The notes: generated from the sequence alone by a model not told the origin. Counted from the stretch's first letter, positions 26,275 to 35,626 are shown. The stretch: 64,000 bases of DNA from Anaerolineales bacterium (GCA_020634875.1 JACKAX010000013.1:1-64000); one strand, 5' to 3'. Numbers and translations are program-made.

Positions 26275-27027
26275 ATGCTCCCCATCCTCCAACTCGGTCC
26301 CCTCGCCCTGCAAACCCCTGGCCTGATTCTGATCCTTGGCCTTTGGCTCGGCCTCAACCTCGCCGAAAAAAACGCCCACCGGCACCACGTTCATCCCGAC
26401 AACCTCTACAATCTCACCTTTACTGCGTTGATTGCAGGGATCGTCGGTGCGCGGTTAGCCTACATCGCTCGATATTCCTCTGCTTTTATTGCCAGTCCAG
26501 CAAGCCTGTTTTCCCTCAATCCTGGCTTGCTTGACCCATTCGGCGGGATCGCAGTCGGTTTATTGGCTGCCCTCATCTTTGGACAACGCAAAAAACTTGC
26601 CTTCTGGCCGACGTTGGACGCCCTCACCCCAGTCTTAACGGTTATGTCCATCGCTTTTGCCCTTGCCAATCTCGCCTCGGGCGATGCATTCGGCGCAGAA
26701 ACGACACTCCCATGGGGCATAGAACTATGGGGGGCCAAACGGCATCCTGCACAATTATACGAAGCCCTTGCGGCAGGCTGCATTCTGCTCCTCCTCTGGC
26801 CCGCGCGAGGGGTGATCGCCCGCCGGATATCCGCCCCTGGCGCAATCTTCGTCCTGTTTCTCGCCCTTAGCGCAGGCGCCCATCTGTTCCTCGAAGCCTT
26901 CCGCGGCGACAGTGCCATCCTTCCCAACGGTTGGCGTATCGCCCAAATTCTGGCCTGGTTCCTCCTCGCCGGAAGTTTGTGGGGCTTTGAGAAACTAACT
27001 AATTCAACAAGGACCCTACATGGATAA
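26275..27027 (+). CDS. Divergent Lgt (prolipoprotein diacylglyceryl transferase) family protein
   Basis: This 250-aa polytopic membrane protein has about seven helices. Lgt-like landmarks are GARLAYIARY, DPFGGIAVG, TLPWGIELW, RHPAQLYEA and FLEAFRGDS. The signature block that reads GRIGNFINGE in Escherichia coli is here ALANLASGD: the first Asn is kept, but the Arg is lost, the second Asn is Ser and the Glu is Asp. It may therefore be a divergent or specialised homologue rather than the main lipoprotein enzyme. It lies between tlpA and folB and overlaps folB by 8 bp. Confidence 0.75.
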   Translation: MLPILQLGPLALQTPGLILILGLWLGLNLAEKNAHRHHVHPDNLYNLTFTALIAGIVGARLAYIARYSSAFIASPASLFSLNPGLLDPFGGIAVGLLAALIFGQRKKLAFWPTLDALTPVLTVMSIAFALANLASGDAFGAETTLPWGIELWGAKRHPAQLYEALAAGCILLLLWPARGVIARRISAPGAIFVLFLALSAGAHLFLEAFRGDSAILPNGWRIAQILAWFLLAGSLWGFEKLTNSTRTLHG

Positions 27028-27370
27028 AGTGATCATCAAAGACCTCCTGGCGCGTGGCATTATTGGCATCAATGACGATGAGCGCGTCAAACCCCAAGAT
27101 ATTATTATCAATATCGAACTTACTGCCGATTTGCGCCGCGCAGGTGAAACGGACGATATTGTTGATTGTGTTAACTACCGCACTGTTGCAAAAAAAGCCC
27201 TTGTCCACGCGGAAAACTCCGCGCGCTTCACCGTTGAAGCCCTCGCAGCTGACATCGCCAAACTTTGTCTCGATGAACCTGGCGTAGTAAGTGTGCGCGT
27301 GCGCGTAGAAAAACCTGGCGCGGTGCGGTTTGCCAAGTCGGTCGGTGTAGAAATCGAAAGGACCAAATAG
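27020..27370 (+). CDS. folB: Dihydroneopterin aldolase FolB
   Basis: It converts 7,8-dihydroneopterin to 6-hydroxymethyl-dihydropterin in folate synthesis. The sequence has the family start DKVIIKDLLARGIIGINDDER, VNYRTVAKK with the substrate-binding Tyr, and FTVEALAADIAKLCL with the conserved Glu. The C-terminal VRVEKPGAVRFAKSVGVEIER carries the catalytic Lys region. It is 116 aa, standard. It overlaps the Lgt homologue gene by 8 bp, so it is translationally coupled. Confidence 0.93.
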   Translation: MDKVIIKDLLARGIIGINDDERVKPQDIIINIELTADLRRAGETDDIVDCVNYRTVAKKALVHAENSARFTVEALAADIAKLCLDEPGVVSVRVRVEKPGAVRFAKSVGVEIERTK

Positions 27371-27448
27371 GCCCTTTTCAAGGGGATTATTTACCGATTC
27401 AATACCGTTACTATTGTGCGTGCCCGGCAAGTCATGGGGGTGTGGCGT

Positions 27449-27478
27449 TTGGAGTTTCACGATCCCCCATGCTATAAT
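27449..27478 (+). promoter_or_regulatory. Possible promoter of the sensor-kinase gene
   Basis: A perfect TATAAT (27473-27478) has TTGGAG 18 bp upstream (27449-27454). The chosen ATG (27488) is 9 bp after the -10, implying a leaderless or nearly leaderless mRNA. Confidence 0.5.
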
Positions 27479-27487
27479 CGAAAGCGT

Positions 27488-30061
27488 ATGGCAACGGAAA
27501 TTTTTTTGCTTTTAGCCTCTCAAGCCGGGATCATGGCCTATCATTTGGTCTTGATTTTTGCGATTCTGGCCGTGCTCATGGCCGTTTTTGGACATTGGCG
27601 CGAACGTCAAGAACCTGTTGCGGGGCGGGCATTGGTTGGATTGTTGTTGTTGTTGGCGACCCGGTTACTATTAACGATTTTAGCAGGGGTAGCCTTAACA
27701 GGTTTATTTTCCGTTGACTTGATTTTGCCTCCTACCGACCGCGTGATGAGCGCCATCGGAATTATCCTTATTGTGTGGATGTGGGGTTTTCCTAATTTTA
27801 CGCGGGGGGGAGACATTGCGACAATCCTCAGTTTGATGTTAACGGCCACGCTAGGTGTGCTCAGCCTGATCATTTGGTCTCAAGCTACCGAAGTACCTTT
27901 TAATACTCACTGGCTGGGGTGGGGATGGGAAGTGTATTCCAGTGTCTTGCTCGTTTTTGGTGGGATACTTTTGCTCATCCGTCGTCCGCATCTCTGGGGA
28001 ATAGGGATGGGAATGCTCCTGGTTTTGTTGGCTGGGCATGTGGGAGAATTTTTTCTTGCCGATCCAACGGCAGCATATCCTACCCTGGTCCGATTTGCCG
28101 AACTGGTTGCCTATCCTTTGCTTTTTCTCTTAACCTACCGGATGTTTACCCGCGAAATTGAAACCCCACACGAGGATGAGGTGGCCATCTCCGAAGAACT
28201 GCCTCTCCCCGCGGTTGCCCCGCCGCCGGAACGCGTCCCCATAGATCCGGCCCTCTTTGGCGACTTATTTACCCTGGCGACAAACCACACTGAAGAAATG
28301 TACCCCGCCCTGGTTCGCGCGGTAGCCCGCGCCTTTCAGGGAGATATTTGTTTTTTGGTGCTTCCGCCCACGCCCACCGGGGAAATGGTTATTCGCGCGG
28401 GATATAACTATGTGCGGAAGGAAACCCTCGTACAAGGAAGCTTAAAAGCGAATGAAGTGCCTCGTTTGGCTTCCGCTATTCGCCAGGGCCAGACGCTCCG
28501 TTTGTTATTCCAAAACACCACAGTAGATTTATTAAATCTCGGGAATGCGTTCAACACCGCACGCACCGGGAGCCTGATTGCCGCCTCGCTTACCTTACCG
28601 GATACGCAAGCGGGCTTGGTTTTGTATACCCCGTACAGCGAATATATTTGGAAGGAAACCGAAGAAATCGCATTAGCTCGGGCTGCCGCATCTATCTCAC
28701 AGTTGATTCAAGGCGGGCATCAACATGATGCTACCAGTGAAATGGCTGACCAACTTCAGGTTGAACTGAGTATGACTCTCGCCGAGCGGGAACAACTCCT
28801 ACGCGAAAAGGAAATGCTGGCGAAAGAACTCACCGCACTTCGCAAAGCGCACGCGGCAGATACCGCAGCCTCTGCCCAACATGGCCTGATAGCGCAGGAA
28901 GAACTGAATAAACGCATTGCCAACCTGGAAACAGAAAAAAGCACCTTAGCCCAATCTATTGCCGAATTAACTACCCAACAACAGGCTACGGTACTTGAAC
29001 GAGATCAATTTCAAACCCTTAACAAGCAACTAAATATAGAGTTGGCCGAACTGCGTGCTTTGCAACCACTCACCCATAGTCCGAACGGACAGGAACTTCT
29101 GGGACAATTGGAAGAAGAAAACGAGCGATTGCGCCAGAACCTCAACTTGTTAGACGCCCAACTCCGAGCCGCCTCGGTGGATATGGCGGTTCCTGCCACT
29201 CACCTGGAAGCCGAATTGCAGGATTCGCTTAAAGAAAATGCTCGTTTGCAAAAAATGGTTGGGGAATATGAAGTCAAAATCTTCCAAATGGAACGTCAGA
29301 TTCAGGCAGCTAAAGCTAGCGATCAATGGGATACCATCGTGACCATTGCTCAGGAAATGCGCCAACCGATGTCCTCCGTAGTGGGATACTCCGATTTTCT
29401 TTTGAGCGAATCGGTCGGCATTTTGGGCGCGTTACAGCGCAAATTCCTGGAACGGGTTAAAGCCTCGACCGAACGGATGATTTCCATGATCGAAGAATTG
29501 GTGCAAATTGCCTCCGTCGAAGCCGGGCACACCAAGCTCACTGTGGGGAGTTTTGATCTCGTCCGGGCGTTAGATACCGCCATTTCCGATACCAGCCCCG
29601 CTCTCCGCGAGAAAAATATCTCTCTCCGAATGAATATTCCCGATAAACTGCCCAAAATTCAAGGTGATTACGAGGCCGTCAAACTGATTCTGACCAACCT
29701 GCTTCAAAATGCCGGCATCGTTTCCCCCTTGGAAGGGGAAATCACCATTTCGGTGGGATACGAAAGTTACGGCGACAGCCAGGATTATGTTTTGGCACAA
29801 ATTACTGACTCGGGGGGAGGCATCCCCGCGGAAGATTTACAGCGCGTTTTTGGCGAACCCTCTGAGCGGGCTGGAAAAACCGGTGCCATTCGCGGGTTGG
29901 GCGGATCGCCCCTCAGTCTGGCTTTTACCAAAAGTCTGGTCGAAGCGCACGGTGGACGGATATGGGTGGATGCGGAATTTGAAAAAGGCTCAACCTTTAG
30001 CATTCTCTTCCCGCTATCGAACGAAATCCCTGCCACTGTCCTCGCCAACTGGAGAAGTTAA
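27488..30061 (+). CDS. Large membrane sensor kinase-like protein without phospho-acceptor histidine
   Basis: Residues 1-230 hold about seven to eight membrane helices. Residues 260-420 look like a GAF-type domain. Residues 430-600 are a long coiled coil. A HisKA-like helical pair follows, but the usual H-E-L-R-T-P reads Q-E-M-R-Q-P (Gln622 in place of His). The HATPase domain is intact: NLLQNAG, DSGGGIP and GLGGSPLSLAFTKSLVEAHGG. It is 857 aa from ATG 27488. It may bind ATP and signal allosterically or through a partner kinase. LysM and LCP genes follow on the same strand, which suggests a link to the cell envelope. Confidence 0.82.
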   Translation: MATEIFLLLASQAGIMAYHLVLIFAILAVLMAVFGHWRERQEPVAGRALVGLLLLLATRLLLTILAGVALTGLFSVDLILPPTDRVMSAIGIILIVWMWGFPNFTRGGDIATILSLMLTATLGVLSLIIWSQATEVPFNTHWLGWGWEVYSSVLLVFGGILLLIRRPHLWGIGMGMLLVLLAGHVGEFFLADPTAAYPTLVRFAELVAYPLLFLLTYRMFTREIETPHEDEVAISEELPLPAVAPPPERVPIDPALFGDLFTLATNHTEEMYPALVRAVARAFQGDICFLVLPPTPTGEMVIRAGYNYVRKETLVQGSLKANEVPRLASAIRQGQTLRLLFQNTTVDLLNLGNAFNTARTGSLIAASLTLPDTQAGLVLYTPYSEYIWKETEEIALARAAASISQLIQGGHQHDATSEMADQLQVELSMTLAEREQLLREKEMLAKELTALRKAHAADTAASAQHGLIAQEELNKRIANLETEKSTLAQSIAELTTQQQATVLERDQFQTLNKQLNIELAELRALQPLTHSPNGQELLGQLEEENERLRQNLNLLDAQLRAASVDMAVPATHLEAELQDSLKENARLQKMVGEYEVKIFQMERQIQAAKASDQWDTIVTIAQEMRQPMSSVVGYSDFLLSESVGILGALQRKFLERVKASTERMISMIEELVQIASVEAGHTKLTVGSFDLVRALDTAISDTSPALREKNISLRMNIPDKLPKIQGDYEAVKLILTNLLQNAGIVSPLEGEITISVGYESYGDSQDYVLAQITDSGGGIPAEDLQRVFGEPSERAGKTGAIRGLGGSPLSLAFTKSLVEAHGGRIWVDAEFEKGSTFSILFPLSNEIPATVLANWRS

Positions 30062-30063
30062 GC

Positions 30064-30942
30064 ATGTCCACAGTGCGTCAGGTCCTGGCTGGGATTTTTG
30101 CCGGGGTTATTTCCCTGATCATCATTATTGGCGGTCTGAGCTTGGCCCTGGCAGAAGCCTCTACAGAGATTCCACTCGCGCCCTTCACAGAGACACCCCT
30201 AATCCTCCCTTCACTGGAACCAGGTGCTCCTACATATACCCCTTCGCCCGTCCCTTCTCCGACTGCTACCCCTACACAAACACCAGATTGTCCCATTCCC
30301 CTAGGCTGGGAAGCCGTCACAGTAACTAGTGAAACCGATTTATCCCTTCTAGCCCAAGAACGTGGTTTGGCATTGCCCGAGTTGTTAGCCGCAAATTGCT
30401 TGACAACCGATGAACTGGTGGATAACAGCCTGCTCTTTGTGCCGCCCCTCTCCATAACAACAACCCCCAGCCCGACCGCTGCTGAAACCGCAACGACCAC
30501 CGCCGCCCCGACAAATACCGCTCTCCCCTCTGCGACCCCTGCTCCGGTTTGTGTCCCTAATATTCCGAGCAATTGGATTCCATACACCATCCAACCGAAT
30601 GATACCCTGTTTGGCATTGCCCAGGCCCACGGAACTACGGTTGCAGAGTTGCAATGGCGCAATTGCATCGTCGGAACAACGATCAATGTCGGAAAAATTT
30701 TGTACGTACCCTTTGTCGCCACTCCCATCCCAACGCCAACTTTTGTCCCAACGGATACGCTTACCCCTACGACCACGCCTGTTACCCCAACGGATGTCCC
30801 GACCCTGACCAGTACCCCGACGGATACCTCCTTACCCCCTACCGTCACCGATACCCCGCTCCCTTCGGATACCCCTACCCTTGGCCCGACAAATACCTCC
30901 ACGCCGGTCCCTCTTCCCCCCACTTCTACCCCTACCCCATAA
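30064..30942 (+). CDS. LysM-domain secreted or membrane-anchored protein
   Basis: An N-terminal membrane segment (about residues 8-32) is followed by a Pro/Thr linker, a degenerate LysM repeat (AVTVTSETDLSLLAQERGL ... LLFVPP) and a clear LysM (YTIQPNDTLFGIAQAHGTTV ... GKILYVPF), then a Thr/Pro-rich tail. LysM binds glycan chains such as peptidoglycan. It starts 2 bp after the sensor-kinase stop and 12 bp before an LCP gene, so it belongs to a cell-envelope operon. Confidence 0.85.
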   Translation: MSTVRQVLAGIFAGVISLIIIIGGLSLALAEASTEIPLAPFTETPLILPSLEPGAPTYTPSPVPSPTATPTQTPDCPIPLGWEAVTVTSETDLSLLAQERGLALPELLAANCLTTDELVDNSLLFVPPLSITTTPSPTAAETATTTAAPTNTALPSATPAPVCVPNIPSNWIPYTIQPNDTLFGIAQAHGTTVAELQWRNCIVGTTINVGKILYVPFVATPIPTPTFVPTDTLTPTTTPVTPTDVPTLTSTPTDTSLPPTVTDTPLPSDTPTLGPTNTSTPVPLPPTSTPTP

Positions 30943-30954
30943 ATTAATTTTCTT

Positions 30955-32040
30955 ATGCGCCGTCGCCACCTCTTCATTTTTCTCGCACTGGTTGTTTTGC
31001 TGGTGTTTGCTTGCCGCGCTATCGCCAACATCCCCCTCACGCCAAAGAACAGCCTAATCGTCCCCACCGAAACGCCTCGTCCCACCAGTATAGGCGCTTT
31101 TAGCGTTCCCGCGGATGCGACCGGAACTCCAACCCCCTTCCAACCCGGACAAATTAGCGCCATCTCGAATACTTTCGACTCCAGTGTGAGACCTACCCCG
31201 GTGCATACCCCCTCCTGGGGTGATTATCCCCCGCCGAGTGTGTACTCTGATGTTCCTATCCCCCCGCCCGTGGACCTCATCCCCCAACCTCCAGGACAAA
31301 TCAACATTCTCCTGCTCGGCTCCGACGCAATTCCCGAGGAAGGTGGGTTCCGCACGGACTCGATTATGCTCATCACACTGAACACTGCCCTTGGAACCGC
31401 TCACATCACCTCCTTTCCTCGCGATTTATACGTGTACATCCCCGGCTGGACGGTTCAACGCATCAACACTGCTTTGCCCAAAGGGGGCTACGAATTGCTG
31501 GCAGCCACCTTTGAATACAACCTGGGGGTATATCCCGATCACTTTGTGATGCTGAACTTTGGCGGCTTTATCCAAGGGATCAACAGCCTTGGTGGGTTGG
31601 ATGTCGAAGTAGCCGAACCTATCTCCGACCCGTGGGGATCGCTTCCCGCTGGGTTAATTCACATGGATGGGAACACAGCTTTATGGTACGTCCGCTCTCG
31701 ATACACTACCAGCGATTTTGACCGAGCGCGGCGCCAGCAACAGGTTTTAGTCGAAGTATTCAAAAAATTGATCAGCATGGACGCAGTCAAACGGGTTCCT
31801 GAACTCTTTGAAATTTACCGGAACAGCTTCATCACCGACCTGACCCTGGGGGAAATTACTCCCTTGATGGGGCTGGCGAGTGAACTTGGTAATGACACCT
31901 CTAAAATTGAAGCTTATTTCATCGGACCTGAGCAAGTGACAGATTATCGTGTTCCCTCCAGCGGGGCACAGGTTCTTTTACCCGACTATGAGGCTGTCTT
32001 AGATGTGATGCGTACTGCTCTAAATGCCCCCCCACGGTAA
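30955..32040 (+). CDS. LytR-CpsA-Psr (LCP) family protein 1
   Basis: The N-terminal hydrophobic segment ends in VFAC, possibly a lipobox. A Pro-rich linker follows, then the LCP domain from about residue 110: INILLLGSD, FRTDSIMLITL, SFPRDLYVYIPG, RINTALP and SDFDRARRQQQVL. These carry the Arg and Asp residues that bind the polyprenyl-pyrophosphate substrate. LCP enzymes attach anionic polymers to the cell wall. It overlaps the next LCP gene by 17 bp. Confidence 0.92.
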   Translation: MRRRHLFIFLALVVLLVFACRAIANIPLTPKNSLIVPTETPRPTSIGAFSVPADATGTPTPFQPGQISAISNTFDSSVRPTPVHTPSWGDYPPPSVYSDVPIPPPVDLIPQPPGQINILLLGSDAIPEEGGFRTDSIMLITLNTALGTAHITSFPRDLYVYIPGWTVQRINTALPKGGYELLAATFEYNLGVYPDHFVMLNFGGFIQGINSLGGLDVEVAEPISDPWGSLPAGLIHMDGNTALWYVRSRYTTSDFDRARRQQQVLVEVFKKLISMDAVKRVPELFEIYRNSFITDLTLGEITPLMGLASELGNDTSKIEAYFIGPEQVTDYRVPSSGAQVLLPDYEAVLDVMRTALNAPPR

Positions 32041-33466
32041 AACCCCTCGCCCCCAATTTTTTTCGCGGTTGCCGGGCTGGTTCTTGCTGTTTGTTTGGGC
32101 AAGCCTTAGCCTGGCATGTGGAAATCTGGGACAAGATATTTCCCAACCTTTAGCAAATTTGATTCTGTCGGAAACTTCTGGCCCGACGATTACCCCCACG
32201 CCTACCTTTTTTTCCCCTTACACAAATACCCCCATCCCGACCGCCACCCCTACCATAACGGGCACGCTGCCCCCTACGTTTACCCCCGTTCCTACATTAA
32301 CCCCCATTACCCCCCTCTCGTTGGGGACACCTTTCCCGACTGGGGGCAAAGAGATTGTCAACGTACTCCTCCTTGGTGCAGATTACAGCGGCACAGGTAT
32401 CATCTCCCGCACCGACACCATCATCATCGCCTCCATTCGTCCCGGCGACCGGATGGTGTCCCTCATCTCCATCCCCCGCGATTTATACGTGGACATTCCG
32501 GGCCGCGGGATGAACCGCATCAACACCGCATTCGTGTATGGCGAGTTGGATCATTACCCTGGCGGAGGAAAAGCCCTCCTTCTAGACACTATTCACAACA
32601 ATTTAGGCATCACGATTGACCATATCGCAATGGTGAACTTTGATGGCTTCCGGCAAATCGTTGATACCCTGGGGGGAGTAGACGTACCGCTGGCCTGCCC
32701 GTTTGCCGATTACCGGCTTAACGCTGCTACCCAAAGTTTGTATTGGTATTCCGTAGGGCCGGGCGTCGTTCACATGGATGGCTATACCGCCCTGTGGTAT
32801 GCCCGTTCCCGCATGTCCTCCAATGACTTTGATCGAGGTCGTCGCCAGCAAGAAATTCTTCGGGCGATTTATAACAAAGCCTTACAACTGGATATTGTTC
32901 CACAAATTCCCAGCCTATACCAAAATTTCCAACAGGTTGTGTTAACCGACATGGAATTAGGCGATATTTTGAGTATGGTACCCCTCTCGTTGGATGTCAG
33001 TTCCCCGCGCATCCGCAGTTACTCCGTCAGCGGTCCGACGATGGTCACAAGTTGGATCACACCTGGGGGCGCGTATGTGTTGCTCCCGAACTATGATGGC
33101 ATTTACTACATGTTGCAGGAGGCCCTCGGTCCCCCCGCCGGTGAAGAAGTCGAACACCTCCGTACGGTGGTTCAGATCCGCAATGAATCCGCCACCGCCA
33201 ACATGGACACCCTCGCCGCCGAACGTATGAATTATGCGGGTTACCAGTCCCTGATCATCCCCTCCACCGGCCAGTACGAACCCACCACCCTCCTCTACGA
33301 CCTGACTCTCGACCAGGATCCGGTGAAGAGCCAGGAATTGCTGGCGTTGTTTGGCTTGAGCGCGGCAAACTTACGAAGCGAGCCAACCGGCGGCGATGTG
33401 GCATACAGGTTGGTATTAGGGGGCGATTTTTATCCCTGCTTTGCGCCGTTTCAGATTGATCGGTAA
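32024..33466 (+). CDS. LytR-CpsA-Psr (LCP) family protein 2
   Basis: The lipobox SLSLAC suggests a lipid anchor. A Thr/Pro stalk (residues 45-105) leads to the LCP domain: VNVLLLGADY, SRTDTIIIASI, SIPRDLYVDIPG, RINTAF and NDFDRGRRQQEIL. The C-terminal 110 residues add a LytR_C-like domain (VVQIRNESATANMDTLAAERM ... SLIIPSTG), which the first LCP lacks. It starts inside the first LCP gene. Tandem LCP paralogues may serve different polymers. The upstream start overlaps by 17 bp, so coupling is likely. Confidence 0.92.
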   Translation: MPPHGKTPRPQFFSRLPGWFLLFVWASLSLACGNLGQDISQPLANLILSETSGPTITPTPTFFSPYTNTPIPTATPTITGTLPPTFTPVPTLTPITPLSLGTPFPTGGKEIVNVLLLGADYSGTGIISRTDTIIIASIRPGDRMVSLISIPRDLYVDIPGRGMNRINTAFVYGELDHYPGGGKALLLDTIHNNLGITIDHIAMVNFDGFRQIVDTLGGVDVPLACPFADYRLNAATQSLYWYSVGPGVVHMDGYTALWYARSRMSSNDFDRGRRQQEILRAIYNKALQLDIVPQIPSLYQNFQQVVLTDMELGDILSMVPLSLDVSSPRIRSYSVSGPTMVTSWITPGGAYVLLPNYDGIYYMLQEALGPPAGEEVEHLRTVVQIRNESATANMDTLAAERMNYAGYQSLIIPSTGQYEPTTLLYDLTLDQDPVKSQELLALFGLSAANLRSEPTGGDVAYRLVLGGDFYPCFAPFQIDR

Positions 33467-33484
33467 AAGAAGCTTTGTTGCTCC

Positions 33485-33525
33485 AAAAAAAACAGGGAAA
33501 TCGGTAACCCGATTTCCCTGTTTTT
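33485..33525. terminator. Bidirectional intrinsic terminator
   Basis: A 14-bp stem (AACAGGGAAATCGG with CCGATTTCCCTGTT) and short loop are bounded by A- and T-runs, between LCP2 and the convergent cohesin-like gene. Confidence 0.92.
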
Positions 33526-33538
33526 GCGCGAGGCGAGT

Positions 33539-34705
33539 TTATGGGGCGGAGTTTAGTATTGCTGGGAGGTAGAGAAGGTAGCCCATGCAATTCACTTCGG
33601 CATTTGAGGTGGTATGCGGAATTTTTCCTCCATCGGCCGTCGCAATTTGAGAATTGGTAAATGTGACAAGCGAGGACATATTGACTGCCAGACACTGGAA
33701 CTGAATGGTAGCCACGTTGCCCCCGTCGCAGCCGGGTGTTGGATTGAGTTGTGTCAAAATATAGGAAATCGTGCCGTCATCATTGTTCGCCGAATTGGTC
33801 AGCACGGAGTCGGGTTGTGGGCAGGTTCCGGTGGAGATTTGGATACCATTTTGACTGGGGTCGGCGTCTATCACAGCCAAAACCGCGGGGTCAAACGAAA
33901 TCGAAAAATCAACGCCGTACACACCTGTAACATTGTCTAGCTGAACAGCCAGATCGGTGGTTCCGAGGAAACCTGTGTTTGAGATGGCGGGTTGGATAGA
34001 GAGTAAGCCTTCGGGGGAGGTATCTGTAGCGGTTGGGGAAGGGGTGGCAGTGTGGGTGGGCGTGTTTGTGGGGGTGAGTGTATTTGTGGGAGTAGGCGTA
34101 TTTGTCGGCGTCACGGATCCGGTGGCGGTTGGGCTGGGGGTGAAGGTGCTTGTGGAGATCGGTGTATCCGTGGGGGTGGGGGTCGGGCCAACGCTGATCA
34201 GGCCGGACTGGGTGGTGTGGGTAATGGTCATGCCGTTGGTATCAGCGATCAGGCTGGTGGCGAAGGTGAAGGGGCTGGAGCCATTGCTAATACCCTGAAA
34301 CGTGACCTGGGCAACGGTTCCCCCTGTACAGCCGGGGGCTGAAAGTTGGGTAACAGCATAATTGAGCGTGCCCGTGACATTGGAGGCAGTGTTTTGGATG
34401 ACAAAGTCCGGGGCAGGGCAATCTCCAGTGGTGATCTGGATGCCGTTGGTGCCGGGGTCAGCGTCCACGATCTGAATAATCGCCGGGTCGTAGGTCATTT
34501 CCAGTTCAATAGCAAAAACATCGGTAGCTTGATCGATTTGAAGCGTGACGGTGACAGTTTCACCGACTGCCATGTTGGGGGTGGAAGGATTAACCCAAAG
34601 CAAGGGGTTACCTTCGTTAGCTGCCCAAATACGCTGAAAAAGGCCGAACGTGGCGAGTAGCACGAGAAGGACAAGAAGACCGGGGAACAAGATACGTCGT
34701 TTCAT
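33539..34705 (-). CDS. Secreted protein with two cohesin-like domains
   Basis: A signal helix (residues 5-28) is followed by a cohesin-like domain (VNPSTPNMAVGETVTVTLQI, then MTYDPAIIQIVDADPG), a Thr/Pro stalk of about 55 residues, and a second cohesin-like domain (GVYGVDFSISFDPAVLAVID). The C-terminus reads LLYLPAILNSAP. Each domain has the jelly-roll signature of type I cohesins, which also occur outside cellulosomes. No dockerin-like gene is in the window. Surface display and protein binding are inferred. Confidence 0.82.
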   Translation of the reverse strand: MKRRILFPGLLVLLVLLATFGLFQRIWAANEGNPLLWVNPSTPNMAVGETVTVTLQIDQATDVFAIELEMTYDPAIIQIVDADPGTNGIQITTGDCPAPDFVIQNTASNVTGTLNYAVTQLSAPGCTGGTVAQVTFQGISNGSSPFTFATSLIADTNGMTITHTTQSGLISVGPTPTPTDTPISTSTFTPSPTATGSVTPTNTPTPTNTLTPTNTPTHTATPSPTATDTSPEGLLSIQPAISNTGFLGTTDLAVQLDNVTGVYGVDFSISFDPAVLAVIDADPSQNGIQISTGTCPQPDSVLTNSANNDDGTISYILTQLNPTPGCDGGNVATIQFQCLAVNMSSLVTFTNSQIATADGGKIPHTTSNAEVNCMGYLLYLPAILNSAP

Positions 34706-34714
34706 GTGTTTTCC

Positions 34715-35536
34715 TTATTTTGGGGGTAATGGATTGGAGGGCGTTTGAGATGAGATTTTGCGGGCGCGCAAACCGAGAAAGAGGGGAATTTCCTGGTTGG
34801 CGAGATTTTCAGCTTTGGCATTTGGGCCAGTGGCGGTTTTGTAGGTGGGAATTTCGCGCAGGTGATCTACCCATAGACCGTTTTGCGCGAGCGCGTTGAT
34901 GTACGTTTGTAAAGGCCGGTGAAAACTTCGGCTGACGCCTGTTTGGCCGGGGTATGGTTTGAGGGGGACGGGGAGCGGGGTCAGGTAACGGTCTACGCGG
35001 CGGAATTGGAGTTTGCGGTCTTCATCCCAGCCCCAGCCACTTTGCCGTGGGACGCGGAAGCAGGGGTGGGTCATCACGAGGACGATGCGCCCGGCGGGTT
35101 TGAGCGCCCAAACTGCATTTTCAATAACTTCTTCGAGCGGTTCCATATCCTGGATACTGAGGAGAAACACTACAGCGTCGAATTCGGCAGGTTGAAGGGC
35201 GGGAATTGCTGCTAGACGCCGGGCATCTCCATATAGAAAGCGACCCTCTTTGCCGTGATGTTGACGAGCGAAGTGCAGGAGTTTTTCGCTCGCATCTACA
35301 CCAGTATAGGCGGCCCCTGCTTTGGTGATGGCCGGGGCCAGCACGCCCGTGCCCGCGCCCAGATCGAGGATTTGCTCGCCGGGCTGGGGTAAGAGGAGGT
35401 CTAAGACGGCGGGGAGAGCGAGATTGCGGTGATGTTTACTGCCATCTTTGCCAACCCACCCGTCGTACCACTGGGCGAGCGGTTCCCAACTGGTGGAGGG
35501 CGGGCGTGGAGTGAATTTTCGTTTGGGTGCAGGCAT
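34715..35536 (-). CDS. Class I SAM-dependent methyltransferase
   Basis: This Rossmann-fold methyltransferase has motif I LDLGAGTGVLAPAI, motif II region YTGVDASEKLL, and post-motif FDAVVFLLSIQDME followed by GRIVLVMTHPCFR. It is 273 aa. The HPCFR segment with RVDRYLTP resembles small-molecule methyltransferases of the UbiE/BioC type. The substrate is unknown. It lies between a Wzz-like protein gene and the cohesin-like gene on the same strand, but behind a terminator. Confidence 0.88.
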   Translation of the reverse strand: MPAPKRKFTPRPPSTSWEPLAQWYDGWVGKDGSKHHRNLALPAVLDLLLPQPGEQILDLGAGTGVLAPAITKAGAAYTGVDASEKLLHFARQHHGKEGRFLYGDARRLAAIPALQPAEFDAVVFLLSIQDMEPLEEVIENAVWALKPAGRIVLVMTHPCFRVPRQSGWGWDEDRKLQFRRVDRYLTPLPVPLKPYPGQTGVSRSFHRPLQTYINALAQNGLWVDHLREIPTYKTATGPNAKAENLANQEIPLFLGLRARKISSQTPSNPLPPK

Positions 35537-35552
35537 GAGTTGGGGGAGGGAT

Positions 35553-35595
35553 AAAAAGAAAAGGGGTGAGGGGGTCCCTCACCCCTTTTCTTTTT
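35553..35595 (-). terminator. Intrinsic terminator of the Wzz-like gene
   Basis: A-run, stem AAAAGGGGTGAGGG with CCCTCACCCCTTTT, small loop, T-run. It lies between the Wzz-like gene and the methyltransferase gene. Confidence 0.9.
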
Positions 35596-35626
35596 GGCAA
35601 CGCCTTATGAGAATGAGGAGAGATTT

